Shown: positions 31,739 to 41,041, numbered from the stretch's first letter. The stretch is DNA of 64,000 bases from Alphaproteobacteria bacterium (GCA_009377445.1 WHUA01000003.1:62001-126000); one strand, 5' to 3'. Notes: generated by a model from the sequence alone, not told the origin. Program-made: numbers and translations.

Positions 31739-33114
31739 TTCGCCCTCTTCGCCGTACCGCCTTCAGCGCCCGGCGCCGCCAATCCCAGAATGGCCGCCAG
31801 ATCGCGATAGCCTGCTTCCAGCGCCGTCCGCTCTCCGACAGCCTGGCGCTGGAATGCCTCCAGCGGCTCATGCAGCGCGATGGCTTCGTCGACCGCCGGA
31901 TCGCTGCCGGACCGATATGCCCCCAGGCGAATCAGCTCCGCCATGTCGTCGTAGACGGCCATCACCCGGCGCGCCTTGTCGACCAGTGCGTTCTCATCGG
32001 GCGAATTGCAGGCCGGCATGGTGCGCGAGATGCTGCGCAGCACGTTGATGGCGGGGAACCGATTGCGCTGGGCGATGGCGCGGTCCAGCACCACGTGGCC
32101 GTCCAGAATGCCGCGCGCGGCGTCCGAGATCGGCTCGTTGTGGTCGTCGCCTTCGACCAGGACGGTGAATATGCCGGTGATGCTGCCCTCGCCCGTGCCC
32201 GGCCCCGCCCTTTCGAGCAACTTCGGCAACTCGGCGAAAACGGTCGGTGTGTAGCCTTTGCTTGCCGGCGGCTCGCCGGCGGACAGGCCGATCTCCCGCT
32301 GCGCCATGGCGAAGCGGGTGACGCTGTCGAGCATGCACAGGACCTTCTTGCCTTGATCGCGGAAGTATTCGGCGACGCTCAGGGTCACATGCGCCGCCTG
32401 GCGCCGCATCAGCGCGGACTCGTCGGAGGTGGCGACCACCAGCACGCTGCGGGCGCGGCCTTCAGGGCCTAGATGCTCTTCGAGGAATTCCTTCACCTCG
32501 CGGCCGCGCTCGCCGATCAATCCCATGACCACGACATCGGCCGCATTGTACCGCGCCAGCATCGAAAGCAGCAGCGACTTGCCGACGCCGGAGCCCGAGA
32601 AGATCCCCAGGCGCTGTCCCTGACAGCAGGTGAGGAAGGCATTGATCGTCCGGACGCCGACGTCGAGCTTCTCGCCCACCCGCTTGCGCATGCTCGCCGG
32701 CGGCGGCGAATTGCGGATGCCGTACGCCCGAGGGCCCCGCCTGAGCGGCGGCCCGCCGTCGAGCGGCGCTGCGAAGGCGTCGATGACACGCCCCAGCCAG
32801 CCCTCGTGCGGAAATATCTCCGGCGGGCAGTCGTCGACCTCCACCCGGTTGCCGAGACCGACGCCGTCGAGCGCCGCGAACGGCATCGCCAAGGCGCACC
32901 CGTTGCGGAAGCCGACCACCTCGCACCGCACCCGGCTGCCGCCCCTTCCGAGGATCTCGCAGCGGTCGCCGACGGAAAGGTACGAATGAATGCCGTCGAT
33001 CTCGACCAGCATTCCGAGCACCGCGCTGACCCGCCCATAGGCGCGAACCGTCCGGACGCGCTCGATATCGTCGATAAGTGACTGCAGAGTTCCCCCCGAC
33101 TCAGGACTAGGCAA
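31735..33114 (-). CDS. fliI: Flagellar export ATPase FliI
   Basis: The 459-residue protein has the FliI N-terminal beta-barrel region, Walker A FSGSGVGKS (172-180), Walker B KKVLCMLDSVTR and the ERGREVKEFLEEHLG and GSITGIFTVLVEGDDHNEP segments of type III ATPases. The only plausible early start is TTG 33114. A FlbD-type repeat overlaps this start. FliI forms a hexamer that helps feed substrates into the export gate. It is divergent from ctrA across a 171-base AT-rich gap, and is coupled to fliJ. Confidence 0.96.
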   Translation of the reverse strand: MPSPESGGTLQSLIDDIERVRTVRAYGRVSAVLGMLVEIDGIHSYLSVGDRCEILGRGGSRVRCEVVGFRNGCALAMPFAALDGVGLGNRVEVDDCPPEIFPHEGWLGRVIDAFAAPLDGGPPLRRGPRAYGIRNSPPPASMRKRVGEKLDVGVRTINAFLTCCQGQRLGIFSGSGVGKSLLLSMLARYNAADVVVMGLIGERGREVKEFLEEHLGPEGRARSVLVVATSDESALMRRQAAHVTLSVAEYFRDQGKKVLCMLDSVTRFAMAQREIGLSAGEPPASKGYTPTVFAELPKLLERAGPGTGEGSITGIFTVLVEGDDHNEPISDAARGILDGHVVLDRAIAQRNRFPAINVLRSISRTMPACNSPDENALVDKARRVMAVYDDMAELIRLGAYRSGSDPAVDEAIALHEPLEAFQRQAVGERTALEAGYRDLAAILGLAAPGAEGGTAKRAK

Positions 33115-33125
33115 AAATTACCGAG
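33107..33125. promoter_or_regulatory. FlbD-type imperfect repeat over the fliI start
   Basis: CTAGGCAA-AAA-TTACCGAG is an imperfect version of the CGGCA repeat, with mismatches in the arms, and covers the fliI TTG. If bound by FlbD it would sit in a repressing position. Only moderate sequence support. Confidence 0.35.
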
Positions 33126-33224
33126 TATCAATAATCGAATGTACGCCCGAAAAAAAGTAGAAAGTAACTAAATAAAATCCAAGGTAAAACATATTGCAAT
33201 CTTTACACTCTCTTTGCTAAACTA

Positions 33225-33232
33225 TTAACCAT
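33225..33232 (+). promoter_or_regulatory. Possible CtrA box in the ctrA/fliI intergenic region
   Basis: TTAACCAT matches the CtrA half-site core. It lies 54 bases before the ctrA ATG and within the promoter space shared with divergent fliI. No second TTAA at the 7-base spacing of a full site is seen. Autoregulation of ctrA is known in Caulobacter; here it is inferred. Confidence 0.45.
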
Positions 33233-33285
33233 ATAACTTCACCAGTCCTTCTCGTGGGTCTTGGAGTAGATTAGGGGATTTCAAT

Positions 33286-34008
33286 ATGCGGGTACTGCTT
33301 GTCGAAGACGACCAGGCAATGGCCAAGAGCATCACGTTGATGCTCAAGTCGGAAAACTTCGTCGTGGACACGACGGATCTTGGCGAAGACGGTCTCGAGA
33401 TCGGGAAAATCTACGACTACGACATCATTATTCTCGATCTGATGCTCCCGGACATCGATGGCTATGAAGTCCTGCGCCGCCTGCGGGACGCGCGCGTCGA
33501 CACGCCCATCTTGATTCTCTCCGGCTTGAGCGAGCTGGACAACAAGGTCAAGGGACTCGGCTTCGGCGCGGACGACTATCTGACGAAGCCGTTCGAGAAG
33601 CGCGAGCTCATCGCGCGGATCCAGGCGATCGTCCGCCGCTCCAAGGGACACGCGAAGTCGATCATCAAGACCGGCAAGATCAGCGTGAACCTGGACGATC
33701 ACACCGTCGAGGTCGACGGCAAGCCGATCCACCTTACCGGCAAAGAGTTCGGCATTCTCGAGCTGCTGTCGCTGCGCAAGGGCACAACCTTGACCAAGGA
33801 GATGTTCCTGAATCATCTCTACGGCGGCATGGACGAGCCGGAGCTCAAGATCATCGACGTTTTCGTCTGCAAGCTGCGCAAGAAGCTCAGCATGGCCTGC
33901 AGCGGCGAAAACTACATCGAGACGGTCTGGGGCCGCGGCTATGTCCTGCGGGATCCCATCGCGCAGGACGCGGCGGGCGAGCATATGGCGAATGCGTCGG
34001 CGGCTTAA
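33286..34008 (+). CDS. ctrA: Cell-cycle response regulator CtrA
   Basis: The 240-residue protein is an OmpR-type regulator. Its receiver domain has EDD (7-9), phospho-acceptor D51 in [13 protein letters not shown] and K101 in LTKPFEK. The winged-helix domain has [39 protein letters not shown] and [16 protein letters not shown]. These segments are near-identical in CtrA proteins generally. CtrA controls flagellar and chemotaxis genes in Rhodospirillales and the cell cycle in Caulobacter. The region upstream is AT-rich with a TTAACCAT box. Confidence 0.97.
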   Translation: MRVLLVEDDQAMAKSITLMLKSENFVVDTTDLGEDGLEIGKIYDYDIIILDLMLPDIDGYEVLRRLRDARVDTPILILSGLSELDNKVKGLGFGADDYLTKPFEKRELIARIQAIVRRSKGHAKSIIKTGKISVNLDDHTVEVDGKPIHLTGKEFGILELLSLRKGTTLTKEMFLNHLYGGMDEPELKIIDVFVCKLRKKLSMACSGENYIETVWGRGYVLRDPIAQDAAGEHMANASAA

Positions 34009-34061
34009 AAGGCTGCCGGCGCCCGTCGAGGCGTGGTCGCGATGAGCTTGCGGCGCGGCGG

Positions 34062-34898
34062 TCAGGCGCTCTTCAGCGCCGGCTCGCCGCCGGCAATGCC
34101 GTACATGCCGCGGTGGCCGGTGATGGGCACGAACCTGTCGGTAATGCCGAGTACGGTCTCCGCACCGCCGAGATACAGCACCCCATCGCCCGGCATGGCC
34201 TTGGCGATCCGCGCCAGGACCTCCGCCTTCGTCTGCTGGTCGAAGTAGATCAGCACATTTCGGCAGAAGACGATGTCGAACCGGCCGAGCGCAGCCGGAT
34301 CGTCCAGCAAGTTGAACTCCTTGAATTTCACCATCGAACGCACGCCCGCGTCGAGGCGCCACTTCTCGCCCACTTGCTTGAAGTATTTGACGAGCGTTGC
34401 GATCGGCAGGCCGCGCTGCACCTCGAACTGAGTGTAAAGCCCCGAGCGGGCGCGGTTGAGCATCTCGACGGAAATATCGGTTGCCGTGATCTCGACATCC
34501 CAGCCCGCCAGCAGGCTTTGCATCTCCATGAGAATGATTGCGATCGAATAGGGCTCCTGCCCGCTCGAAGCAGCCGCGCTCCATATACGGATCCGCCGCG
34601 TCGACTGCCGGGATTCGACGAGCTTCGGAACCACCAGGTTGCGGAACTGGTCGAACGGCTTCATATCGCGGAAGAAGAGCGATTCGTTCGTCGTCATCGC
34701 TTCCGTGATGTCGCGCAGCAGCTCTTCCGGACGCTCCTTGCGCACCGTCACGATGAGCTCCGGGAGCCCGGCGAACCCGAACTTGCGGGCGACCGGCATG
34801 AGGCGGCTCTCGAGAAGGTAGGCCTTCTCGGGCGCCAGCACGAGACCGGACCGCTGCTTCAGAATGGATGCGAGGAATTCGAAATCCGCCGTATTCAT
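34062..34898 (-). CDS. cheR: Chemotaxis protein methyltransferase CheR
   Basis: From ATG 34898 the protein is 278 residues. It has the CheR N-terminal helical domain (FEFLASILKQRSGLVL) and the SAM domain with RIRIWSAAASSGQEPYSIAI, ITATDISVEMLNRARSGLY, FDIVFCRNVLIYFDQQ and LGGAETVLGI. CheR methylates glutamates on chemoreceptors. The open frame to 35168 lies within cheB and is a shadow. It is the last gene of cheA-cheY-cheB-cheR, 5 bases after cheB. Confidence 0.97.
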   Translation of the reverse strand: MNTADFEFLASILKQRSGLVLAPEKAYLLESRLMPVARKFGFAGLPELIVTVRKERPEELLRDITEAMTTNESLFFRDMKPFDQFRNLVVPKLVESRQSTRRIRIWSAAASSGQEPYSIAIILMEMQSLLAGWDVEITATDISVEMLNRARSGLYTQFEVQRGLPIATLVKYFKQVGEKWRLDAGVRSMVKFKEFNLLDDPAALGRFDIVFCRNVLIYFDQQTKAEVLARIAKAMPGDGVLYLGGAETVLGITDRFVPITGHRGMYGIAGGEPALKSA

Positions 34899-34903
34899 GA
34901 GTC

Positions 34904-36055
34904 TTACGCCGCTAGTTTCGATACATGTGGCCCCAGCTCCTTGAGCGGCAAAACAGCGCTGCAAAGACCTCTGGTCGCTACCGCACCCGGCATCCCCCAG
35001 ACAACGCTCGTCGCTTTGTCCTGGGCGACGATCGTGCCGCCCTGCCGGATGATTTCTTCGCCGCCCGCGCGGCCGTCGTAACCCATCCCCGTCAAGATGA
35101 TCACCAGAACCGACGGCCCATATGCCTTGGCGATGCTGCGTAGCATCGGGTCCACCGCCGGACGGCAAAAATGCTCAGGCGGCGCATCTGACAGCCGCAG
35201 TACCTTCCGCGTCCCCTGCGTCTCAACCAACATGTGGTGGCCGCCGGGCGCGACGTAGATGTGGCCGCGCTCGACGACGTCGCCATTCCGCGCCTCGGCG
35301 CACGGCCAGCCGGTCGCCTGCGCGATATGCGCGGCGAGAATCGACGTGAAGGTCGGCGGCATATGCTGAGTGATCAGGATCGGCAGGCTGATCGACTGGG
35401 TGATCGTCCGGAGGCATTCGGACAGCGCCTGCGGCCCGCCGGTCGAGCTGCCGATCGCCAATACCTCCGGCTTCGCATTGCCGGCGGGCCGGAGCTGGAC
35501 TTCCCGCTCCTTCGAGTGAACGGGTGCGACAGGGCGCCCGCCGGCCGCAACCGGCCGTGGGCGCGATGCGCCGGCCGTATCGGCATGGCGCCGTCCCAGC
35601 GCGCGCACCTTGGCGACAAGATCCCGCTTGAAGTCGTCCGCGTCGCGCATCGCTTCGCGAGAGCTTGGCTTGGTTACGTAGTCGGTCGCTCCCATACGTA
35701 GCGCCCGCAGAGAAATCTCCGCGTTCCGTTCGGTCAATGAGGACGCCATGATGACGCAAAGATCCGGCTTCGCCTGGATCAGGCGGGGCAATGCGGTCAG
35801 GCCGTCCATGTTCGGCATCTCGATGTCGAGCAGGACGAGATCCACGTCCGTGCGCTCGATCGCCTTCAGCGCAAGCGCGCCATCCCCCACCGACGCAACG
35901 ACGCGGATGTCGCGGTCGCTCTCGAGGACTCGCGTGAACAACCCGCGGATAACGGCAGAATCATCGACAATCATGACACGGATGGGATCAATCTGTTCAG
36001 GCACCGTCGGCTCACCAAGGTTCGGGTCTGCGGCTCTTCCGCCGAGAAGGGTCAA
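34904..36055 (-). CDS. cheB: Chemotaxis methylesterase/response regulator CheB
   Basis: The 383-residue protein has a receiver domain (VMIVDDSAVIRGLF, phospho-acceptor in LVLLDIEMPNMDG, Lys in TKPSSRE). A linker of about 60 residues leads to the methylesterase domain with the catalytic Ser in IGSSTGGPQAL, His in ITQHMPPTFT and Asp in GMGYDGRAGG. CheB removes receptor methyl groups. The start is ambiguous. TTG 36055 overlaps the cheY stop (TTGA) and matches the coupling style of this region. GTG 36004 has a better ribosome site (GGTGAG) and gives a more typical N-terminus of 366 residues. Confidence 0.95.
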   Translation of the reverse strand: MTLLGGRAADPNLGEPTVPEQIDPIRVMIVDDSAVIRGLFTRVLESDRDIRVVASVGDGALALKAIERTDVDLVLLDIEMPNMDGLTALPRLIQAKPDLCVIMASSLTERNAEISLRALRMGATDYVTKPSSREAMRDADDFKRDLVAKVRALGRRHADTAGASRPRPVAAGGRPVAPVHSKEREVQLRPAGNAKPEVLAIGSSTGGPQALSECLRTITQSISLPILITQHMPPTFTSILAAHIAQATGWPCAEARNGDVVERGHIYVAPGGHHMLVETQGTRKVLRLSDAPPEHFCRPAVDPMLRSIAKAYGPSVLVIILTGMGYDGRAGGEEIIRQGGTIVAQDKATSVVWGMPGAVATRGLCSAVLPLKELGPHVSKLAA

Positions 36056-36417
36056 ATGAGGCCGACTTGGGAAAACTTCGTTTGGATGATCTCGCTGTCA
36101 AAAGGCTTCATGATGTACTCGTTCGCCCCTGCCGCCAGCGCGTCCTGGATGTGCTGGAGATCGTTCTCCGTCGTGCAGAACACGACGGCGACCCGCTCGC
36201 CGCCCGGCAGCGCCCGCAGCTCGTTGAGGAATTCGATGCCATCCATGACCGGCATGTTCCAGTCCAGCAACACGCCGTCGGGCAGCCTCGACTTGCAGGC
36301 TTCCAGAGCGACTTTCCCGTCTTCCGCTTCGACGACGGAGAAGTTCAGCTCTTCGAGGATCTTCCGGGCGACCATTCTGATCACCTTCGAGTCGTCCACG
36401 ACCAAACATGTTTTCAT
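36052..36417 (-). CDS. cheY: Chemotaxis response regulator CheY
   Basis: The 121-residue single receiver domain has VVDDSKVIR, phospho-acceptor D52 in LLDWNMPVMDG, the Thr switch in VFCTTEND and the Lys in IMKPFD. CheA would phosphorylate it, and it would bind FliM/FliN at the motor. It lies 69 bases downstream of cheA. Because CheA here carries its own receiver, two phosphate sinks are present in the cluster. Confidence 0.93.
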   Translation of the reverse strand: MKTCLVVDDSKVIRMVARKILEELNFSVVEAEDGKVALEACKSRLPDGVLLDWNMPVMDGIEFLNELRALPGGERVAVVFCTTENDLQHIQDALAAGANEYIMKPFDSEIIQTKFSQVGLI

Positions 36418-36486
36418 ATCAATTCATCCTCTCCACAGGTCGCGCCGGTTCGCATCCGGCGCAGTGCTTGCTCGAGCGTCCGGCGC

Positions 36487-39225
36487 TCACGCGTTGCCGA
36501 TCCCGGCCGCCAGCGTGTCCTGCAGCGTCTGCAGCAGTCCATCACGGTCGAATTTCGCCACATAGTCGGTGAAGCCGGCGTCTCGTCCCCGGGCCATGTC
36601 CGCCGGCGCGCTGTGCGACGACAGCGCGATGATCGGCTTCGTGGCCCAGTTGCCGCCCGAGCGGAGTTTTTCGGCGAACTGGAAGCCGTCCATCTCCGGC
36701 ATTTCGATATCGCTGATGATAAGGTCGAAGTCGGCGCCGGACTCGTGGATCGACAAAGCTTTCGACGCGCTTTCGACGGCGGTGACCGAATAGCCGGCGA
36801 CAGTCAGCATCGGTCCCAACAGATTGCGGAAGAAAGCGCTGTCGTCGACGAGAAGCACCTTCTGCCTGCCGCCGCCGCCGGCGCCATTCTGGCGATTTCT
36901 CTTGTGATCGAACCAATTGCCATAGGCCTGGCTCAGGTAGTAGCCGGTGTCGATGATGTCGGTCGCATGCCCGGCGATGATCGCGCTGCCGAAAATGCCG
37001 GCCTTCTCCGAACCGATTTCGATGTGGAGCCTGTCCTCGATGATGTCGACGATCTCGTTGACGACGAGACCCATCGAATGGTCGCCGTCGGTGAAGACAA
37101 GCACCGGCTGGCGCCCTTTGCGCTGGGTGAAGTCGACCTTCTCGGCGACGGGAACCAGCGGCATGAGGCGTCCGCGGTACTGAACCAGCGGCTTGCCATT
37201 GGTGTATTCGACCGCCTCGCTGTCGATTTCCTCGAGCCGGGCGACGAGCGCCAGCGGCACGGCCTTCGGCACGTCGTCGCCGCCCTTGAACAACAGCATC
37301 GTCTCGCGTTCCTGATCGCTGGAGGTCTGCTGATGGGCGCCGCCGATTTCCTGCTGCTCGCTGACCGTAACTTCGCCCAGCTCGCCCGCGATGCCGTTGG
37401 GATCGAGGATCATGATGACGCTGCCGTCGCCGAGAATCGTATTGCCGGAGAAGACCGAGATGTTCCGCAGCACCGGCGAGACCGGCTTGACGACGATTTC
37501 CTCGGTGTCGAACACCTTGTCGACAATGATGCCGAAGCAGCTCTGCCCGACCTGGGTGACGATGACGAAGGTTTCTTCATCCGCAATATCTTGCCGCTGC
37601 GCCTGCTCCGGCTCCTGGATCTTCAGCATCTCGCGGAGCGAGACAAGCGGCAGCAGCCGGTTGCGCAAGCGCAGCACGGGGGTGCCTTGAATGCGCTCGA
37701 TGGTATGCACCGAGCCTTTTCCGGCCAGCACCAGCTCGAGCACGCTGATCTGCGGCACCGCGAAGCGCTCGCCCGCGCATTCGATGATCAGCGCCGATAC
37801 GATGGCGAGCGTGAGCGGGATCTTGATCGTGAAGGTCGTGCCCTTGCCTTCTTCCGACTGCAGCTCGACCGTTCCGCCGATCCGTTCGATATTGGTGCGC
37901 ACCACGTCCATGCCGACGCCGCGGCCCGAAACCGAAGTTATCTTCTGCGCCGTGGAGAATCCGGCCCGGAAAATGAAATTGCAGATCTGCTGGTCGGTCA
38001 GCGCCTCGAGCTCGTTCTCGGTCGCGAGGCCGTTCGCCAGCGCCTTTTCCTTGATGCGCGCGATATTCAGCCCATGACCGTCGTCGCCGACCTCGATGAC
38101 GATGTGGCCGCCCTCATGGAACGCGTTGAGCGTGATCGTTCCCGTGTCGTGCTTGCCCTTGGCGACGCGCTCCGACGTGGTCTCGAGACCATGGTCCGCG
38201 GAGTTGCGGACCATGTGGGTCAGCGGGTCCTTGATCAGTTCCAGGACCTGGCGGTCGAGCTCGGTCTCGGCGCCGATCATCTGGAGGTCGATCTTCTTGT
38301 TCAATTCCAGCGCAAGGTCGCGCACGATGCGCGGAAGCTTCGCCCATGCATTGCCGATCGGCTGCATGCGCGTCTTCATGACGCCTTCCTGCAGCTCGCT
38401 GGTCACATGCGACAGCCGCTGCAGCGGGGCGGCGAACTCGCTCTCCTGCTGGGCGCGGAGAAGCTGAAGAAGCTGGTTGCGCGTGAGGACCAGCTCCGAA
38501 ACCATGGTCATCAGGTTTTCGAGCAGGTCGACGTTGACGCGGATCGATCCGGCGACCGAAGAGCCCTCCTTCGGCGAGGCGATCTCGCCCTTGCCCTCGG
38601 CAGCGTGCACGGCGGGCGCCTTGCCGGCGGCTTTCGCGGGAACGACGGCCTTCTCCGATGGCGCGGGCGCCGCGGTATTCGTTGCGGCAGGCTCTTCCTG
38701 CTTGTTCGCCGGGCTCGGCACGACGCCCGGTCCCTTGTACGCAGCCGCATCGAAGGCTGCTTGCAGCTCGTCGGCATCTTGCGCCGCCTCTTCCTTGCCC
38801 ATTGACGGGGCCGGCGTCGCGACAACGGGGGCCGCCGGCACGGCAGTGGCGCCGTCGGCGAAATCGTTCAGGCGCGCGATCAGGTCCGAATCGTCGCCCT
38901 CGGGCTCATGTTCCGTCGCCGCCAGCGCGGCCAGCAGCTCCTTGATCCGGTCGAGGGACTCGAGGACCAGGGACACGGCATCCGGCGTGACGGTCAGGAC
39001 GCCATCGCGCACCTTTCCCAGCACATTCTCGCCGGCATGCGCGACCGCTTCGAGCCGCGGCAGGCCGAGAAAGCCGCATGTGCCTTTTACCGTGTGGACG
39101 AGACGAAAGATATTTCCAAGCAGTGCCGGATCGTTCGGATTCTGTTCGAGTCGGACCAGCTCGAGATCGAGCGTGTCCATGCTCTCGGTCGTTTCCGTCA
39201 GGAATTCCTGCAACAGGTCGTCCAC
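36487..39225 (-). CDS. cheA: Hybrid chemotaxis kinase CheA with two CheW-like domains and a receiver
   Basis: The 912-residue protein has an Hpt domain (1-105, H44 in RLVHTVKGTCGFLG) and a Pro/Ala/Glu linker with no evident P2. Dimerisation follows from about 225. The ATPase domain has HMVRNSADHGLE and SGRGVGMDVV. A first CheW-like domain has RFAVPQISVLELVLAG. A second CheW-like unit (about 655-770, LALVARLEEIDSEAV, YRGRLMPLVPVAEKV, VLVFTDGDHSMGLVVNEIVD) is next. A receiver from about 787 has LIISDIEMPEMDG. No cheW gene is in the operon; the second CheW-like domain may replace it. The gene is downstream of chpT on the same strand with a 133-base gap that may hold a promoter. Confidence 0.95.
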   Translation of the reverse strand: MDDLLQEFLTETTESMDTLDLELVRLEQNPNDPALLGNIFRLVHTVKGTCGFLGLPRLEAVAHAGENVLGKVRDGVLTVTPDAVSLVLESLDRIKELLAALAATEHEPEGDDSDLIARLNDFADGATAVPAAPVVATPAPSMGKEEAAQDADELQAAFDAAAYKGPGVVPSPANKQEEPAATNTAAPAPSEKAVVPAKAAGKAPAVHAAEGKGEIASPKEGSSVAGSIRVNVDLLENLMTMVSELVLTRNQLLQLLRAQQESEFAAPLQRLSHVTSELQEGVMKTRMQPIGNAWAKLPRIVRDLALELNKKIDLQMIGAETELDRQVLELIKDPLTHMVRNSADHGLETTSERVAKGKHDTGTITLNAFHEGGHIVIEVGDDGHGLNIARIKEKALANGLATENELEALTDQQICNFIFRAGFSTAQKITSVSGRGVGMDVVRTNIERIGGTVELQSEEGKGTTFTIKIPLTLAIVSALIIECAGERFAVPQISVLELVLAGKGSVHTIERIQGTPVLRLRNRLLPLVSLREMLKIQEPEQAQRQDIADEETFVIVTQVGQSCFGIIVDKVFDTEEIVVKPVSPVLRNISVFSGNTILGDGSVIMILDPNGIAGELGEVTVSEQQEIGGAHQQTSSDQERETMLLFKGGDDVPKAVPLALVARLEEIDSEAVEYTNGKPLVQYRGRLMPLVPVAEKVDFTQRKGRQPVLVFTDGDHSMGLVVNEIVDIIEDRLHIEIGSEKAGIFGSAIIAGHATDIIDTGYYLSQAYGNWFDHKRNRQNGAGGGGRQKVLLVDDSAFFRNLLGPMLTVAGYSVTAVESASKALSIHESGADFDLIISDIEMPEMDGFQFAEKLRSGGNWATKPIIALSSHSAPADMARGRDAGFTDYVAKFDRDGLLQTLQDTLAAGIGNA

Positions 39226-39358
39226 TGCGATATTCCCCCGCGGGCCGATGCCGGGCGAACGCCCGGAAATCGGCCGGATTTACCATTCCTATTCAGGGGA
39301 ATTTGACGAATATTCTTTAAGAACCAGTAAATTCGATTGAAATTGAGCGAGTTGGCCG

Positions 39359-39994
39359 TCAGACGCCCACGCGGAGCGACGCCGTCCCGCCGCCGACCTC
39401 GACATCGAGCTCTCCGCCGGCAGCCTTGGCAAGCGCGGCCGTGTAAAAGGCATGTACATTCATGGCGCTAACGTCGCCTGCGCTGACGGCTCCTTTGAGG
39501 ACTTCGCTGTAGCGCTCCGGCACACGGGCCTCCTCGCCCCGGCCGACCACCGACAGCACGGTCTTGCCGTCCGCGGCGGCCACTGCCGGCGTGACCGATC
39601 CGCCCCTCGGCAGGCAGTCCATGGCGAGCACCGTCAGGTTCAGTAGGAGCTTGCCCCATCCCGGCGCCAGCGCCGCCGGCGGCGCGCCGGCCGGCATGTC
39701 GAGGCTATAGCGCTTCTCCATTGCGGTCAGTCCCGCTATCAGGGCGGTGACGGCGGCCAGGCTCGGCAGGGCATCGTGACCCGCGAAGCCATAGGCCATG
39801 CGGTAGTATTGTACCCGTGCGCTGGCCTGCTTTGCGCTGGAGCCGATCAGCTCCATCGTCTCGTCGAATGCCGACGAATCGATTTCGCTGATCAGCTCGA
39901 CGCCGTTGTTGACGGCCGCGACGCCGGCAACCAGCTCGTGGCAGATGCGTGAACACAGAAGCTCGGCTATTCGCCGGTCGACAGTGAGAGCCAT
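39359..39994 (-). CDS. chpT: Histidine phosphotransferase ChpT
   Basis: The 211-residue protein has the ChpT dimerisation/phosphotransfer segment with H19-E20 in LLCSRICHELVAGVAAVNNG (cited from RICHELVAG), followed by a degenerate Bergerat-fold domain (LPSLAAVTALIAG, GWGKLLLNLTVLAMDCLPRGG). ChpT passes phosphate from CckA to CtrA and CpdR. It is the gene before cheA on the minus strand and divergent from a DUF3553 gene. Its presence 5 kb from ctrA is notable because in Caulobacter the two are far apart. Confidence 0.88.
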   Translation of the reverse strand: MALTVDRRIAELLCSRICHELVAGVAAVNNGVELISEIDSSAFDETMELIGSSAKQASARVQYYRMAYGFAGHDALPSLAAVTALIAGLTAMEKRYSLDMPAGAPPAALAPGWGKLLLNLTVLAMDCLPRGGSVTPAVAAADGKTVLSVVGRGEEARVPERYSEVLKGAVSAGDVSAMNVHAFYTAALAKAAGGELDVEVGGGTASLRVGV

Positions 39995-40059
39995 CGGGGA
40001 TAGTCTCTGCGCGGTTTTGCCATGATCGAATCCGCGTGCAAGTTACCGCATCGACGGCA

Positions 40060-40245
40060 ATGACCCAAGGTCTTCTGCCAGGGGACTTCGTGCGGCATCC
40101 CGACAGGCCCGACTGGGGCCTTGGCCAGGTGCAGTCGATGATCGGTCAGCGCGCGACGGTGAACTTCGAAAATGCCGGGAAAGTAACGGTGAATACGGCC
40201 GTGGTTTCCCTCGTCCTCGTCGAGGGGCAGTCGTCGCCGCGCTAG
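40060..40245 (+). CDS. DUF3553 small protein
   Basis: The product from ATG 40060 is 61 residues and matches the DUF3553 pattern PGDFVRHPDRPDWGLGQVQSMIG followed by ATVNFENAGKV, cited as FVRHPDRPDWGLGQVQS. The fold is probably a small SH3-like or CarD-like barrel. It occurs next to chpT in other alphaproteobacteria as far as I recall. A GTG start at 40036 would add 8 residues. Function is unknown. Confidence 0.72.
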   Translation: MTQGLLPGDFVRHPDRPDWGLGQVQSMIGQRATVNFENAGKVTVNTAVVSLVLVEGQSSPR

Positions 40246-40297
40246 CCGGCAACTGCGCTGCCGCCGCACCGTTCGTCCATGCGAAGGAGGTTTCGAG

Positions 40298-41041
40298 TTG
40301 ACGACTCACGCATCCGAGTCCATCGGCGGCCGCCGCCTCCACGACTGCCTCTTGTCGGGCATGTCGGGCAATGCGGAACAGGTTATCGTCGGGCTCAACT
40401 GGACCCTCGTGGCCGCGCGCGGCGGCGCGGGGATGGCTCAGACGCCGGCGCGGGGCACAGCCGGCTGCCGCAGCTTGCCGCGGCCCGGCAGCTACAGCGG
40501 CCAGCCGCTTGCTGCCCTCGCCGCGCTGTGGCAATCCGAGAACGTCTTCGAACACGCCATCGCGGTCGCCGCGATCAACGCCCGCTGGAACCGGTTCGAC
40601 CTCGAAGGAAGCCCGCGAAACGGCCTCGAATTGATCGAGAACCGGGGCGAGCGCACGGTGGTGATCGGCCGCTTCCCGGGCGTTGCCGAGCGCCACCCGG
40701 GCATTGCCGTGGTCGAGCGCGAGCCGCGGCCGGGAGAATATCCGGAATCGGCGATCGAGACCCTGCTGCCGAAGGCGGAATTCGTCGCCGTCACGGCATC
40801 GACCATCATCAACGGCTCATTGCCGCGCATCCTGACGCTTTGCAAGGATGCTTTCGTCCTGATGATCGGGCCGAGCACGCCGCTGTCTCCGGCGCTCTTC
40901 GATCTGGGCATCGCAGCGCTCTCCGGCTTCGTCGCCGCGGACATCGGCAGGCTCGCCCGCGCCGTGAGCGAAGGCGGCGCGGTGGCCGCGCTACGGCCCT
41001 TCGGCCGCTACGTGACGATCCAGCGGGAAAGCCGTCACTGA
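40298..41041 (+). CDS. DUF364 (putative heavy-metal chelation) domain protein
   Basis: The 247-residue protein uses TTG 40298, supported by a consensus AGGAGG ribosome site at 40284-40289, 8 bases before it; no ATG alternative exists nearby. [24 protein letters not shown] and [17 protein letters not shown] (cited in part) are the DUF364/DUF4213 core, a family proposed to chelate metals such as molybdenum. Its end overlaps mobA by 7 bases, so it converges on a molybdenum-cofactor group, consistent with a metal-related role. Function is inferred only. Confidence 0.7.
   Translation: MTTHASESIGGRRLHDCLLSGMSGNAEQVIVGLNWTLVAARGGAGMAQTPARGTAGCRSLPRPGSYSGQPLAALAALWQSENVFEHAIAVAAINARWNRFDLEGSPRNGLELIENRGERTVVIGRFPGVAERHPGIAVVEREPRPGEYPESAIETLLPKAEFVAVTASTIINGSLPRILTLCKDAFVLMIGPSTPLSPALFDLGIAALSGFVAADIGRLARAVSEGGAVAALRPFGRYVTIQRESRH

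Noticed and set aside
36067..38805. 912-codon plus-strand open frame opposite cheA
   Set aside because: Antisense shadow of cheA with no recognisable motifs.
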